From Frigidibacter oleivorans (GTDB taxonomy: Bacteria > Pseudomonadota > Alphaproteobacteria > Rhodobacterales > Rhodobacteraceae): a stretch of 64,000 nucleotides of DNA. The stretch lies in NCBI RefSeq assembly GCF_003993775.1, contig NZ_RJRZ01000013.1, positions 32,598 to 96,597 on the forward strand. Direction: 5' to 3'. Of the stretch, positions 1-7,236 are shown in pieces. The notes beneath the pieces were generated by a model, which was not told where the DNA came from, did not search any database, and was given only the letters and a program-made list of their open reading frames with translations. The translations under genes were made by a program, and so were the position numbers. Numbering within the stretch: position 1 is the first letter of the stretch; the number at the start of each line of letters is the position of its first letter.

Positions 1-71
1 CCGCCGAGGCGGGGCTCTAGGGAACGCCGCCGCCCGCCCGCGCGTTGGCCGCAAGGCCGATGGAGGGTGCG

Positions 72-287
72 ATGGCGAAATTCTCGAAGGGCGACACCGT
101 TCGCTGGACCTGGGGCCGGGGCGAGGGCAAAGGCGAAGTGGCCGAGGTCTTCACCCGCCGCGTGCAGCGCACCATCAAGGGCAAGACCATCACCCGCAAG
201 GGCACCAAGGCGCGACCCGCCTATCTGCTGCGGCAGGAGGATGGCGACCGGGTGCTGAAGCTGGAAAGCGAATTGTTGAAGGGGTGA
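72..287 (+). CDS. HVA1/DUF2945-type small protein
   Basis: A 71-residue basic protein. It opens with a GDTVRWTWGRGEGKGEVAEVF segment and later contains ITRKGTKARPAYLL and a charged VLKLESELLKG end, the pattern of the HVA1 (DUF2945) TUDOR-like family found in many bacteria next to stress or DNA-related genes. The function of the family is not firmly known; a nucleic-acid or chromatin-like binding role is only inferred from the fold. I chose the ATG at 72 because GGAGGG lies about 5 bases upstream and the family begins with this Met-Ala-x-Phe pattern. It stands alone; the next gene starts 150 bases downstream. Confidence 0.75.
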   Translation: MAKFSKGDTVRWTWGRGEGKGEVAEVFTRRVQRTIKGKTITRKGTKARPAYLLRQEDGDRVLKLESELLKG

Positions 288-438
288 CGGCCCCGCGACC
301 GTTCCCGGCCCCCCCGATAACCGCATGGTGATCCGCTGTTATCGAACCGGCGCCGGGCCGGCCCGTTGGGCCTCGGGCGCGTGCGCGTGTGCGGGCCCCA
401 TTCGCCACATGAACTCGCCATCAGACAGGGGATCTGCC

Positions 439-1749
439 ATGCAACGACCGACCCTCCGAGCGACGCCCGCCTTCGTGACCGGAACCTCCGCCAGCCTGCT
501 GGCCTTGTTGCTGGCGGGCCCGGCGCTGGCGCAGGGGGCGGAAGGCACCGATCCCGCGCATGGCGACGAAGGCACGGCCGCCGGCCTGCCGGTGGAAACC
601 GCCGCCCCCAACGCCCCCGACCAGGAACCCGCCTTCATCGGCCAGACCCGCGCGCCGCAGCCCCGCGAGATGCCCGAGGTCGAGACCGAGGTGGTGGCCG
701 AGGGCCTGCCGCAGCTGTGGTCGATGGAATTCCTGCCGGACGGGCGCATGCTCGTCTCGGCCAAGGAAGGCGCCATGCACATCGTGGCCGAGGACGGCAG
801 CGTCGGCCCCGCCATCGAGGGCGTGCCCGAGGTGGCGGCGGTGGGGCAGGGCGGTCTTCTGGACCTCGCCCTGTCGCCGGAATTCGAGGAGGACGGGCTC
901 GTCTTCTTCTCCTTCGCCGAACCGCGCGATGGCGGCAACGGCACCTCGGTCGCCCGCGGCCGGCTGGAGATGGGCGAGGATGCCACGACCCTGACCGATG
1001 TCAGCGTCATCTTCCGCCAGATGCCCACCTATGACGGCGACAAGCATTTCGGCTCGCGCCTCGTCTTCGACGGCGAGGGCGACCTGTTCGTCACCGTGGG
1101 CGAACGCTCCGACCGCCAGACGCGGGTCGAGGCGCAGGACCCGGAAAGCGGGTTCGGCAAGATCTTTCACATCACGCCCGACGGCGCGCCCGCGCCCGGC
1201 AATCCTTTCGCCGAGGGCGGTGCCAATGCCGGCGCCGGCCTGCCCGAGGTCTGGAGCATCGGCCACCGCAACCTGCAGGCGGCGACGCTGGGGCCGGACG
1301 GGGCATTGTGGACGGTCGAGCACGGTCCGCGCGGCGGCGACGAACTGAACCGTCCCGAGGCCGGGCGCAACTATGGCTGGCCGGAAGTCACCTACGGCAT
1401 CGACTACAGCGGCGCGCCCATCGGCGACGGCATCACCGAGATGGAGGGCACGCAGCAGCCGATCTATTACTGGGATCCGGTGATCGCCCCCTCGGGCATG
1501 GCGCTGTACCAGGGCGACGAGTTCCCCGAATGGCAGGATGCGCTGCTGGTGGGCGGGCTGGTCTCGGAAGGCGTGGTGGTGCTGCATGTCGAAGGCGACC
1601 GCGTCCATTACGAGGAACGGGTGCCGCTGGACGCGCGGGTCCGCGACGTGAAGGTCGGCCCCGATGGCGCGGTCTATGCCGCGACCGAGAACCGGCAGGC
1701 GGGAAGCTCGCAGATCCTGCGCCTGACCGCGGCCGGGTCCGGCCAGTAA
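439..1749 (+). CDS. Exported PQQ-dependent sugar dehydrogenase (Gdh/sorbosone dehydrogenase family)
   Basis: A 436-residue periplasmic aldose/sorbosone-dehydrogenase-like protein expected to fold as a six-bladed beta-propeller carrying PQQ and calcium. Residues 1-32 form a signal peptide ending in LLAGPALAQ. Family landmarks are HFGSRLVF, a GHRN stretch near residue 275, the EHGPRGGDELN block near residue 293 followed by NYGWPEVTYG, and a C-terminal repeat RDVKVGPDGAVYAATEN. These match the E. coli YliI-type family, which oxidises aldose sugars to lactones and passes electrons to the respiratory chain. The ATG at 439 is preferred over upstream starts because it begins a proper signal sequence. 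The physiological sugar is unknown, and no PQQ synthesis genes are in the window. Confidence 0.85.
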   Translation: MQRPTLRATPAFVTGTSASLLALLLAGPALAQGAEGTDPAHGDEGTAAGLPVETAAPNAPDQEPAFIGQTRAPQPREMPEVETEVVAEGLPQLWSMEFLPDGRMLVSAKEGAMHIVAEDGSVGPAIEGVPEVAAVGQGGLLDLALSPEFEEDGLVFFSFAEPRDGGNGTSVARGRLEMGEDATTLTDVSVIFRQMPTYDGDKHFGSRLVFDGEGDLFVTVGERSDRQTRVEAQDPESGFGKIFHITPDGAPAPGNPFAEGGANAGAGLPEVWSIGHRNLQAATLGPDGALWTVEHGPRGGDELNRPEAGRNYGWPEVTYGIDYSGAPIGDGITEMEGTQQPIYYWDPVIAPSGMALYQGDEFPEWQDALLVGGLVSEGVVVLHVEGDRVHYEERVPLDARVRDVKVGPDGAVYAATENRQAGSSQILRLTAAGSGQ

Positions 1750-1965
1750 GGCAACGGCAGGACAGGCTGTTGCGGCGGCTGGCCAAAAGTTCTGGCCAGC
1801 CTGACGGCGGAATGGCAATAGGGCCACGTTCCGGCCCGCGGGCAATTGGCGCCCGCGGGTCCGGTAGTCGGGACCCGCATCTTGCCGCACTGCCCAAGAC
1901 CCGCCTTCTGGCCGCGCCCCCGGCGTCCCGCGCCGCCCGGCCGCCGGCGCAGTGCTGTCCACGCG

Positions 1966-2631
1966 GTGCGGGCGGCGCTTGCCCCCATCCTGCTGGCCCT
2001 GGCGCTGGCGGGCGCGCCGGTCCCCTCGGCGGCGCAGACCGCCCCGCAGTTTCCTGCCCCGCCGCCCGCCCGCTCGGGTTTTTCCGGCCCCTCCTTTTCG
2101 GCCCGGCCCTTCGCCCCGCCGGTGCCGTTTCCCGAGGAACGCCGCACCAACCTCGTGTCGCTGCGGCAGGGCGGCCAGCGCAGCACCGATGTCCGCAGCC
2201 TGCGCCCCGGCGGCTATGAGCTGTCCGACGGCACCCGTGTGCGGTTCCGGGACTGGTACAGTTCGGACTGGGAGGATCTGAGTATCCTGCTGCTGACCCA
2301 GGTGACGCCGGATTTCGGCATTCTCTGGGGCGTCAGCACCGGCGAATCCGGGCCGAAATACCGCATCGACCCCAGCCTGCGCCTTGGCTTCACCCGGCAG
2401 TGGCAGGTCTCGCCCAATGCCTTCCTTACGCTGACCGCCTCGACGATTCTCGGCGGATCGGTGACGGAGGAGACATGCACCGCGGACTACGGTGCCATTG
2501 GTGGCGTGCAGGAGGTCAATTGCAGGCTCGCTGCCTCGACTCTTGCTCCAAGCGAGACGCTGCAGTATCTCCTCGACGTGCCGCCTTACGATCGACACGT
2601 TGTTACGTTGAGCTACCGCTGGAATTTCTGA
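1966..2631 (+). CDS. Exported barrel-like protein of unknown function
   Basis: I do not recognise this 221-residue protein. From the GTG at 1966 it has a good signal peptide (hydrophobic core ILLALALAGAPV, cleavage after SAAQ), then a Pro/Phe-rich stretch, then alternating polar/hydrophobic strands and a last residue Phe in YRWNF, which is the usual outer-membrane beta-barrel terminal signature. Two cysteines in the C-terminal third could form a disulfide. The GTG start has no clear Shine-Dalgarno sequence. The final 150 bases use codons such as ACT, CTT, CCA, CGA and GTT that are rare in neighbouring genes. It lies 34 bases upstream of a secreted subtilase, so the two are probably cotranscribed. 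Confidence 0.6.
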   Translation: MRAALAPILLALALAGAPVPSAAQTAPQFPAPPPARSGFSGPSFSARPFAPPVPFPEERRTNLVSLRQGGQRSTDVRSLRPGGYELSDGTRVRFRDWYSSDWEDLSILLLTQVTPDFGILWGVSTGESGPKYRIDPSLRLGFTRQWQVSPNAFLTLTASTILGGSVTEETCTADYGAIGGVQEVNCRLAASTLAPSETLQYLLDVPPYDRHVVTLSYRWNF

Positions 2632-2665
2632 GGGATCCGCGCAGTCGCGGTTTGGAGTAATCAAA

Positions 2666-3556
2666 ATGACTTTCAAGGGAATGGCCTTGGCGGGCATCGC
2701 TGCCGTCACCCTGTCCTTGTCGGCGGGTGTTGCCGGGGCGCAGGTTCTGCAGGACTGGATGAGCGACGATGTCGCCGATGCCTGGGCCGACGATTACAAG
2801 GGCCAGGGCGTGTCGGTGACCGTCATCGACGACTTCACCAGCAATGACCGCTTCCGCGGCAACCTGGGCGAAGGCTCGAAGAAGTGGACCCACGGCATGT
2901 GGACCGGCCGCCAGATCATGCTGCTGGCGCCCGAGGCGGATTTCTACGCCAAGAACTTCACCTCGAACTCGGCTGTCCAACTGCACAGCGGGCTGGACGT
3001 GCTGAACCTCAGCTACGGGATGTACATCCCCAAGCGGTTCCCGACGGGTGCGATCCCGTGGGGCGCGCGCGAGGAATCGATCATCGAATATGCGCAGACC
3101 GGGCAGGCCGTGGTCGTGAAGGCCGCCGGCAACGACGCGGTCGCGATCGGCGATGCCGTGGGCGGCAGCATCGACCAGCTGAACATGGCGCTGGTCGGCG
3201 GCGAATCGACCCTGTTCGTCGGCGCGCTGGAACATAACGGCACCGTGGACAATCCGGCCTATCTGGCCGATTACTCCAACTACGCCGGCGACAATGCCGA
3301 GGTGCAGGAAAACTTCCTGGTGGTCGGCGTCGAGGGCGACATCACCGGCCTCTACGGCACCTCCTTCGCCGCGCCGGTCGTGTCGGGCTATGCCGCCATC
3401 CTGGGCAGCAAGTTCACCACCGCCACGCCCGAGGACATCACCAACCGCCTGCTCGACACCGCCCGCACCGATACGGTCGCGGATTACGACGTGGCGGTGC
3501 ACGGGCAGGGCGAGGCGAGCCTGTCGCGCGCGCTGGCGCCGAACACCATCAACTGA
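2666..3556 (+). CDS. Secreted S8 family (subtilisin-like) serine peptidase
   Basis: A 296-residue subtilase with a signal peptide cleaved near residue 25 (SAGVAGAQ). The full catalytic triad is visible: Asp at 55 or 56 in VTVIDDF, His76 in KWTHGMW and Ser233 in GTSFAAPVVSGYAA, with the oxyanion Asn in VVVKAAGND. Spacing between Asp and His is short, and there is no long propeptide, so the enzyme is compact compared with typical 350-400 residue secreted subtilases. The ATG at 2666 follows a TGGAG site at about 10 bases. It sits directly after an exported barrel-like gene; a functional link (delivery, anchoring or cleavage of that partner) is inference only. A strong terminator follows at 3581. 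Confidence 0.8.
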   Translation: MTFKGMALAGIAAVTLSLSAGVAGAQVLQDWMSDDVADAWADDYKGQGVSVTVIDDFTSNDRFRGNLGEGSKKWTHGMWTGRQIMLLAPEADFYAKNFTSNSAVQLHSGLDVLNLSYGMYIPKRFPTGAIPWGAREESIIEYAQTGQAVVVKAAGNDAVAIGDAVGGSIDQLNMALVGGESTLFVGALEHNGTVDNPAYLADYSNYAGDNAEVQENFLVVGVEGDITGLYGTSFAAPVVSGYAAILGSKFTTATPEDITNRLLDTARTDTVADYDVAVHGQGEASLSRALAPNTIN

Positions 3557-3580
3557 GATCCCGCCCGCAGGCAGGATCGG

Positions 3581-3606
3581 AAGGGCCGGGACATCCCGGC
3601 CCTTTT
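3581..3606 (+). terminator. Intrinsic terminator after the subtilase gene
   Basis: A perfect 10-bp stem (AAGGGCCGGG at 3581-3590, CCCGGCCCTT at 3595-3604) with a 4-base loop, followed by two more T residues. It lies 25 bases after the subtilase stop and before the convergent ohr stop. Confidence 0.8.
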
Positions 3607-3637
3607 CGCATGCGGCGACGCGTGCCGCGGCAGGGGA

Positions 3638-4066
3638 TCAGAGGACGGTCAGGCCGACATCGACATTGTTGCGGGTCGCGTTGGAATAGGGGCAGGTCTG
3701 GTGCGCCGCCGCGACCAGCCGTTCCGCATCCTCGCGCGCCAGTCCCGGCAAGCTGATCGCCAGATCAGCGGTGATGCCGAAGCCGCCTTCCGCGCGCGGA
3801 CCGATCCCGACAGAGGCGGTGATGGACGCATCGGCGGGGATCTTCAGCTTCTGCTGACCGGCGACTGCCTTCAGTGCGCCGAGGAAGCAGGCGGCATAGC
3901 CCGCGGCGAACAGCTGTTCGGGATTGGTGCCGGCGCCGCCCGCACCGCCCAGTTCCTGCGGCGTCGACAGCGCGACCTCCAGACGGCCGTCGTCGCTGCG
4001 GGCCTGACCTTCGCGCCCGCCGGTGGCAGTGGCCTGGGTCTTGTAGAGAACCTTGACAGACATCAT
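3638..4066 (-). CDS. ohr: Organic hydroperoxide resistance protein Ohr
   Basis: Ohr/OsmC-family thiol peroxidase of 141-142 residues that reduces organic hydroperoxides in the cytoplasm using a Cys pair and lipoyl-protein reductants. The two reactive cysteines are present: Cys60 in [13 protein letters not shown] and the second in [11 protein letters not shown], together with Arg18 in GGREG and Glu50 in TNPEQLF. Two consecutive ATG codons (4066 and 4063) follow an AAGGAG site; 4063 has the better spacing. It is transcribed away from ohrR, and a 27-bp operator lies 14 bases upstream of the start. Confidence 0.95.
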   Translation of the reverse strand: MMSVKVLYKTQATATGGREGQARSDDGRLEVALSTPQELGGAGGAGTNPEQLFAAGYAACFLGALKAVAGQQKLKIPADASITASVGIGPRAEGGFGITADLAISLPGLAREDAERLVAAAHQTCPYSNATRNNVDVGLTVL

Positions 4067-4079
4067 CGCTCCTTTTTGC

Positions 4080-4106
4080 TTATCGCGGTAATTATGTTCG
4101 CGACAA
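4080..4106 (-). promoter_or_regulatory. Putative OhrR operator 1 (ohr side)
   Basis: Inverted repeat TTATCGCG (4080-4087), an 11-base spacer, and CGCGACAA (4099-4106); 7 of 8 positions in the arms are symmetric. It sits immediately upstream of the ohr ribosome-binding site, where repressor binding would block the ohr promoter. The same arm-spacer-arm geometry occurs at 4150-4176. Confidence 0.6.
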
Positions 4107-4149
4107 GTGAACGACTGGCCGCTGCGACGGATCATGCCCAGCTTTTTCG

Positions 4150-4176
4150 TTGCCGCGATAACTAATATCGTGGTAA
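4150..4176 (+). promoter_or_regulatory. Putative OhrR operator 2 (ohrR side)
   Basis: Inverted repeat TTGCCGCG (4150-4157), an 11-base spacer, and CGTGGTAA (4169-4176). It matches operator 1 at most arm positions (shared form TTRYCGCG-N11-CGYGRYAA) and ends 8 bases before the ohrR start, suggesting autoregulation. Confidence 0.6.
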
Positions 4177-4184
4177 GTGGCGCC

Positions 4185-4640
4185 ATGACCCACATTCCCA
4201 CACTTGATGAACGTCTCTGCTTCTCGCTCTACGCGGCCTCCCTTGCCATCAACCGGCTCTACAAGCCGCTGCTGGACCGGCTGGGCATCACCTATCCGCA
4301 ATATCTTGTGCTGCACGTGCTGTGGGAGGAGGATGGCCGCGGCATCGGGGCAATCGCCGCCCGGCTGGATCTGGAGCCGAGCACGATCACGCCGCTGGTC
4401 AAGCGGCTGGAGGCGGCGGGGCTCGTCAGCCGGGCGCGCCGGGTCGACGACGAACGCGGGGTTCTGGTGACGCTGACGGATCGCGGCCGCGCGCTGCAGG
4501 CCGATACCGTCTGCCTGGCCGAGGCGCTGTTTGCCCAGGCCGACATGTCGCCCAAGCGTTTAGCGGCGCTCAACCACGAGATCCGGCACCTGCACCACGC
4601 GCTGACGCAACGCAAGGGCGAGGCCCCGGCCGGGGCGTGA
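4185..4640 (+). CDS. ohrR: MarR-family peroxide sensor OhrR
   Basis: A 151-residue MarR-type repressor. The N-terminal [20 protein letters not shown] carries the reactive sensor cysteine (Cys12) typical of OhrR, whose oxidation by organic hydroperoxide releases DNA. The winged helix covers roughly residues 40-100, with the [25 protein letters not shown] recognition region and the [13 protein letters not shown] wing. Divergent orientation to ohr and two matching operators between the genes support the assignment. I chose the ATG at 4185 because it places Cys12 at the family position; earlier in-frame starts would run through the operators. Confidence 0.9.
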   Translation: MTHIPTLDERLCFSLYAASLAINRLYKPLLDRLGITYPQYLVLHVLWEEDGRGIGAIAARLDLEPSTITPLVKRLEAAGLVSRARRVDDERGVLVTLTDRGRALQADTVCLAEALFAQADMSPKRLAALNHEIRHLHHALTQRKGEAPAGA

Positions 4641-4656
4641 TCCTAGAAGGGGAGGG

Positions 4657-4733
4657 TGGTGGCGAGGGGGGGACTCGAACCCCCGACCCCGTGATTATGA
4701 GTCACGTGCTCTAACCTGCTGAGCTACCTAGCC
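4657..4733 (-). tRNA. tRNA-Met (CAT), elongator
   Basis: A 77-base cloverleaf with encoded CCA. On the minus strand the acceptor begins GGCTAGG, the D arm is GCTC/GAGC, the anticodon stem is CGTGA/TCACG around loop CTCATAA (anticodon CAT), and the T arm is five G-C pairs around TTCGAGT. The D-loop and first pair (G1-C72) are those of an elongator, not an initiator. Position 4 (T) faces C69, the only unpaired position in the acceptor stem. Confidence 0.95.
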
Positions 4734-4815
4734 GCCGTGCCGCGCTAGCTAGACAAGGCGGGGTTCGGCGTCAAGGGGAAACCCGCCCGCGGACTGCGGA
4801 CCGCCTGCCTGCGCC

Positions 4816-5427
4816 TCAGAACACCGTCACCGGCGTGCCGATCGCCACGCGGGAATAGAGGTCGATCACATGCTCGTTCACCATCCGGATGCAGCCGTTC
4901 GACACGGCGCTGCCGATGGATTGCGGCTCGACCGTGCCGTGGATGCGGATCGCGGTGTCATGGCCGTTCTGGTAGAGGTAGAGCGCGCGCGCCCCCAGCG
5001 GGTTGTTCGGCCCGCCCGGCATCCCGTCCGCATATTTGGCGTAATGTCCGGGGCTGCGTTCGATCATCTCGGGCGTGGGCTTCCAACTGGGCCATTCGAC
5101 CTTGCGCGCGACCTCGGCCGTGCCGCGGAACTTCAACTCGGCCCGGCCGACGGCGACGCCATAGCGGATCGCCACGCCGGGGCTGGAGATATGATAAAGG
5201 TGGAAGCGGTCCGACAGCACGATGATCGAGCCCGGCTCCAGATCGCGGCGCACGCGCACGACCTGCGGCATCAGTTCCGGCGCCAGCACCGGCCCGCCCA
5301 CCGGCAGGAAATCCCCGACCCGTGCCGCCACCGCCGCCCGAGCGATGCCCGGCGTGGACAGGGCGGCAAGGGCGGCCAGTGCGGCGGACCCCATCATCAT
5401 CTCGCGGCGGGACAGCGTGCCGTTCAT
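4816..5427 (-). CDS. Exported L,D-transpeptidase (YkuD domain)
   Basis: A 203-residue periplasmic L,D-transpeptidase that makes 3-3 peptidoglycan crosslinks or attaches proteins to the wall. The YkuD signature is complete: His163 in IRIHGT and the nucleophile Cys179 in SNGCIRM. The N-terminus SRREMMMGSAALAALAAL looks like a Tat-type signal (two arginines before a moderately hydrophobic run). The segment ENPLGARALYLYQ-like region (here NNPLGARALYLYQNGH) is the usual YkuD strand before the catalytic site. The start at 5427 was chosen because it begins the signal peptide. It is divergent from the urea transporter operon. Confidence 0.9.
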   Translation of the reverse strand: MNGTLSRREMMMGSAALAALAALSTPGIARAAVAARVGDFLPVGGPVLAPELMPQVVRVRRDLEPGSIIVLSDRFHLYHISSPGVAIRYGVAVGRAELKFRGTAEVARKVEWPSWKPTPEMIERSPGHYAKYADGMPGGPNNPLGARALYLYQNGHDTAIRIHGTVEPQSIGSAVSNGCIRMVNEHVIDLYSRVAIGTPVTVF

Positions 5428-5851
5428 GGCCAGATCTCCGTTTCCTTGCCTTGAGCCTAGCAAATGCGGGCTTTGCCGCAATGGTTCCCTTCGCACCCGG
5501 ACCGGGGCCGCGCCGTGTCGGCCCGGCACCTCCCCTTTCGGCCCGTCGCGGGCCGAATCGTGCATTCGACCGAGCCGGGGCGTCGGGTCCTGCAAAACAT
5601 TCGCGCAGACGCGGCGGGAAACCGGGCATTTCTTGCGCAGTGGTGAAATATCTTTCGCTGGCGCAGCATGGGGACCGGGCGGGCGTTCACAGTCGTGTCA
5701 GCGCCTGCAAACTGCCCTAGGGGAAGCACCCTGGGGAGGCGGCGGCCCGACCGTCGCGAGGGAAGCAACAAGAAAGCGCGCGCTGACGTCCGGACCGCGG
5801 TTCCGGGCCCGGAACGGCTGTGCCGCGCACCAGAGAGGGATTTCAAGGACC
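5428..5851 (+). promoter_or_regulatory. Long leader/promoter region of the urt operon
   Basis: This 424-base gap separates the divergent L,D-transpeptidase and urtA and contains no convincing ORF. It should hold both promoters. I could not identify a clear sigma-54 or NtrC site. The one striking element is a perfect 16-bp palindrome GTTCCGGGCCCGGAAC at 5800-5815, 36 bases before the urtA start. The rest is GC-rich without obvious repeats. Confidence 0.5.
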
Positions 5852-7138
5852 ATGTCCTTTTTCACCAAGACGACTCTGACCTCGGGACTTGCGGCGCTGA
5901 TGCTGTCGACGGCGGCCTTCGCGCAGGACGACACCATCAAGGTCGGCATCCTGCATTCGCTGTCGGGCACGATGGCGATTTCGGAGACGACGCTGAAGGA
6001 CGCCATGCTGATGCTGGTGGACGAGCAGAACAAGAAGGGCGGCATCAACGGCAAGATGCTGGAAGCCGTGGTGGTGGACCCGGCCTCGGACTGGCCGCTG
6101 TTCGCGGAAAAGGCCCGCGAACTGATCGAGGCGAACGACGTGGACGTGGTCTTCGGCTGCTGGACCTCGGTCAGCCGCAAGTCGGTGCTGCCGGTCTTCG
6201 AGGAACTGAACTCGATCCTGTTCTACCCGGTGCAGTACGAAGGCGAGGAAAGCCAGCGCAACGTCTTCTACACCGGCGCCGCGCCGAACCAGCAGGCGAT
6301 CCCGGCGGTGGATTACCTGATGAACGAGGAAGGCGTGGAACGCTGGGTGCTGGCCGGCACCGACTATGTCTATCCGCGCACCACCAACAAGATCCTCGAG
6401 GCCTATCTGCAGGCCAAGGGCGTCGCGCCCGAAGACATCATGATCAACTACACGCCCTTCGGCCATTCCGACTGGCAGACGATCGTGTCGGACATCAAGA
6501 CCTTCGGTTCCGCCGGCAAGAAGACGGCCGTAGTCTCGACCATCAACGGCGACGCGAACGTGCCCTTCTACAAGGAACTGGGCAACCAGGGCGTGTCGGC
6601 GGAAGACATCCCGGTCGTCGCCTTCTCGGTCGGGGAAGAGGAACTGGCTGGTCTGGATACGGCGCCGCTGGTCGGCCACCTGGCCGCCTGGAACTACTTC
6701 ATGTCGGTGGACACGCCGGAAAACGCGGCCTTCATCGACACCTGGCACGAGTTCATCGGCAGCGACGCCCGCGTCACCAACGACCCGATGGAGGCGCATT
6801 ACATCGGCTTCAACATGTGGGTGAAGGCGGTCGAGGCCGCGGGCACCACCGATGCCGATGCGGTGATCGACGCGCTGCCGGGGATCGAGGTTCCGAACCT
6901 GACCGGCGGCACCTCGGTCATGCTGCCCAACCACCACATCACCAAGCCCGTGCTGATCGGCGAGATCCAGGACGATGGCCAGTTCGACGTGGTCTGGGAA
7001 ACCGAAGAGCTGGTGCCGGGCGACGCATGGTCCGACTTCCTGCCGGAATCGAAGCCGCTGGAGGCCGACTGGGTCGAGCTCGACTGCGGCAACTACAACA
7101 CCGAGACAAAGACCTGCGGCGGTTCGGCCTCGAACTGA
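5852..7138 (+). CDS. urtA: Urea ABC transporter substrate-binding protein UrtA
   Basis: A 428-residue periplasmic binding protein of the branched-chain amino acid/amide type. Signal peptide residues 1-24 end in STAAFAQ. The mature start DTIKVGILHSLSGTMAISE, the VVFGCWTSVSRKSVLPVFEE segment, FYPVQYEGEESQ and the C-terminal ELDCGNYNTETKTCGG are hallmark UrtA sequences. It binds urea and delivers it to the UrtBC permease. The start follows CAAGGA at 5845. A strong hairpin lies between this gene and urtB. Confidence 0.95.
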   Translation: MSFFTKTTLTSGLAALMLSTAAFAQDDTIKVGILHSLSGTMAISETTLKDAMLMLVDEQNKKGGINGKMLEAVVVDPASDWPLFAEKARELIEANDVDVVFGCWTSVSRKSVLPVFEELNSILFYPVQYEGEESQRNVFYTGAAPNQQAIPAVDYLMNEEGVERWVLAGTDYVYPRTTNKILEAYLQAKGVAPEDIMINYTPFGHSDWQTIVSDIKTFGSAGKKTAVVSTINGDANVPFYKELGNQGVSAEDIPVVAFSVGEEELAGLDTAPLVGHLAAWNYFMSVDTPENAAFIDTWHEFIGSDARVTNDPMEAHYIGFNMWVKAVEAAGTTDADAVIDALPGIEVPNLTGGTSVMLPNHHITKPVLIGEIQDDGQFDVVWETEELVPGDAWSDFLPESKPLEADWVELDCGNYNTETKTCGGSASN

Positions 7139-7150
7139 TCTCAGGCACCA

Positions 7151-7175
7151 GGGGCGCGGATCACCTCCGCGCCCC
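7151..7175 (+). other. Strong intercistronic hairpin between urtA and urtB
   Basis: GGGGCGCGGA (7151-7160) and TCCGCGCCCC (7166-7175) form a perfect 10-bp stem with loop TCACC, 12 bases after the urtA stop. There is no following T-run, so it is more likely a 3-prime mRNA-stabilising or partial-attenuation structure than a full terminator; binding-protein genes often need more transcript than their permease genes. Confidence 0.65.
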
Positions 7176-7236
7176 GACGAATCCCGGGCGCGTTACGACG
7201 CGACGCGCCTGACAGAACGCCGCTGCGGAGCCCCAG

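Noticed and set aside
421..2709. Long open frame on the minus strand across the sugar dehydrogenase and barrel genes
   Set aside because: It is opposite to genes with clear family motifs, has no recognisable domain and an odd Arg/Ala/Gly composition, as expected of the complementary strand of GC-rich coding DNA.
5464..5480. Small inverted repeat TGCGG...CCGCA near 5465-5480
   Set aside because: Five-base arms are common by chance at this GC content, and no other support was seen.
5428..5851. Sigma-54 promoter or NtrC sites upstream of urtA
   Set aside because: I looked for the TGGC-N8-TTGC form and for paired TGCAC/GTGCA sites but found no convincing match.
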